Assembly (NCBI RefSeq): GCF_910589235.1
Contig: NC_060960.1
Coordinates: 3,151,339 to 3,215,338 of the forward strand
Length of the DNA: 64,000 nt
Origin: Vespa crabro
Taxonomy: Eukaryota; Arthropoda; Insecta; Hymenoptera; Vespidae
Direction: 5' to 3'
Part shown: piece after piece, positions 63,521 through 64,000 of the stretch
How the letters are laid out: each line of letters starts with the position of its first letter
Numbering within the stretch: the first letter of the stretch is position 1
The notes under the pieces: generated by a model
What the model was told of the DNA's origin: nothing
Database searches by the model: none
Seen by the model: only the letters and a program-made list of their open reading frames with translations
Position numbers and translations under genes: made by a program

Positions 63521-64000
63521 AATCATTAGGAATAGCGTGAAATTGACGTGCATATCTTTTCACAGCGTTGAAGCTCTCGAGAATATCGCGATAATAACGT
63601 CTTTTTTCTGATGAAAGCTCGAAAGCTTTCATCAGGGAAAATTGATAGAATTCGTTCGGAGTCTCACAACGCTTTCGTGATAAAAATTGTGAGTGAATCT
63701 CGTGAAAATGAATGTTTTATAAATTAAAAAGAAAAAGAAAAAAAGAGAACAATAGAAGTTAAAGGAACAAAAAAAAAGAAGAAAAATACATAGAAACTTT
63801 TCCGAAATAATCCAACATATGTCAGGCTTTTACACATACAAACGACATAATTTTATGATTGATATATTATATTAATTTTCTTTCTTTGTTCTTTTTTTCA
63901 TACTGTCGCTTCCGAAATATTCGAAAAACCATTGTTATCGTAAAAAGCGTTACATAGAGCGTTAGTAATAGAAAACGTTTCGTCTCTATTATGTCAACGG
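63521..64000. other. AT-rich DNA, no gene seen
   Basis: Contains AAAGCTCGAAAGCTTTCATC and a nearby reverse-complement partial copy around 63611-63640 (GATGAAAGCT / AGCTTTCATC), a short inverted repeat. Confidence 0.55.

Noticed and set aside
63259..63611. Poly-Asn, poly-Gln, poly-Leu and poly-Cys ORFs
   Set aside because: All are frame readings of the TTATTG/TTG array. No non-repetitive coding sequence extends from it.

Overview
This window is arthropod nuclear DNA that is almost entirely non-coding. It is AT-rich, carries very many (GA/CT)n, (AT)n and (GT)n microsatellites, has no compact genes, operons or Shine-Dalgarno sites, and holds one recognisable split-gene exon with canonical GT-AG borders. 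The base composition and GA/CT microsatellite density fit a hymenopteran insect (wasp, bee or ant). That placement is inference, not proof.

The one piece of protein-coding sequence I can defend is a 125-bp internal exon on the minus strand at 36280-36404. It encodes 41 residues of two consecutive membrane segments joined by an IGHC...HRTL turn, as in the claudin/PMP22 superfamily and closest, from memory, to the stargazin/TARP (voltage-gated calcium channel gamma subunit) group. No partner exon could be found, so the gene must have long introns, and much of the window may be intron or flank of it. Other entries called CDS are isolated open frames. Several have credible starts and locally higher GC, but none has a recognised family, and all are low confidence.

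Layout. 1-5 kb: AT-rich DNA, a long open frame (1460-1993) that may be a decayed retroelement fragment, a large (AT)n, a GC-richer island (2030-2360), and CT and GT arrays. 5-9 kb: a GA array beside an ATCGCC/TCG array, then more CT/GA arrays. 9-26 kb: non-coding, with GC-richer islands near 11.0-11.3, 15.5-15.8 and 23.1-23.8 kb and many microsatellites. 24.4-25.9 kb: a 23-bp exact dispersed repeat and a 94-codon ORF whose start codon lies in the loop of a perfect hairpin. 26.9 kb: a 29-bp minisatellite. 34.46-35.08 kb: a diverged tandem array of about 150-bp units, the most unusual non-coding structure seen. 35.6-36.4 kb: a small ORF whose signal-peptide-like start is made by a hexanucleotide repeat, then the tetraspan exon. 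38-64 kb: non-coding DNA with more arrays (TTTTC x14, CTAT x15, a TTATTG/TTG composite), GC-richer islands near 42.1, 45.5, 56.1 and 59.5 kb, and a 159-codon ORF at 59940-60419.

I found no tRNA, rRNA, CRISPR array, intact transposon or known microRNA. Nothing shows several genes working together; the main interest is the repeat biology and the orphan exon.
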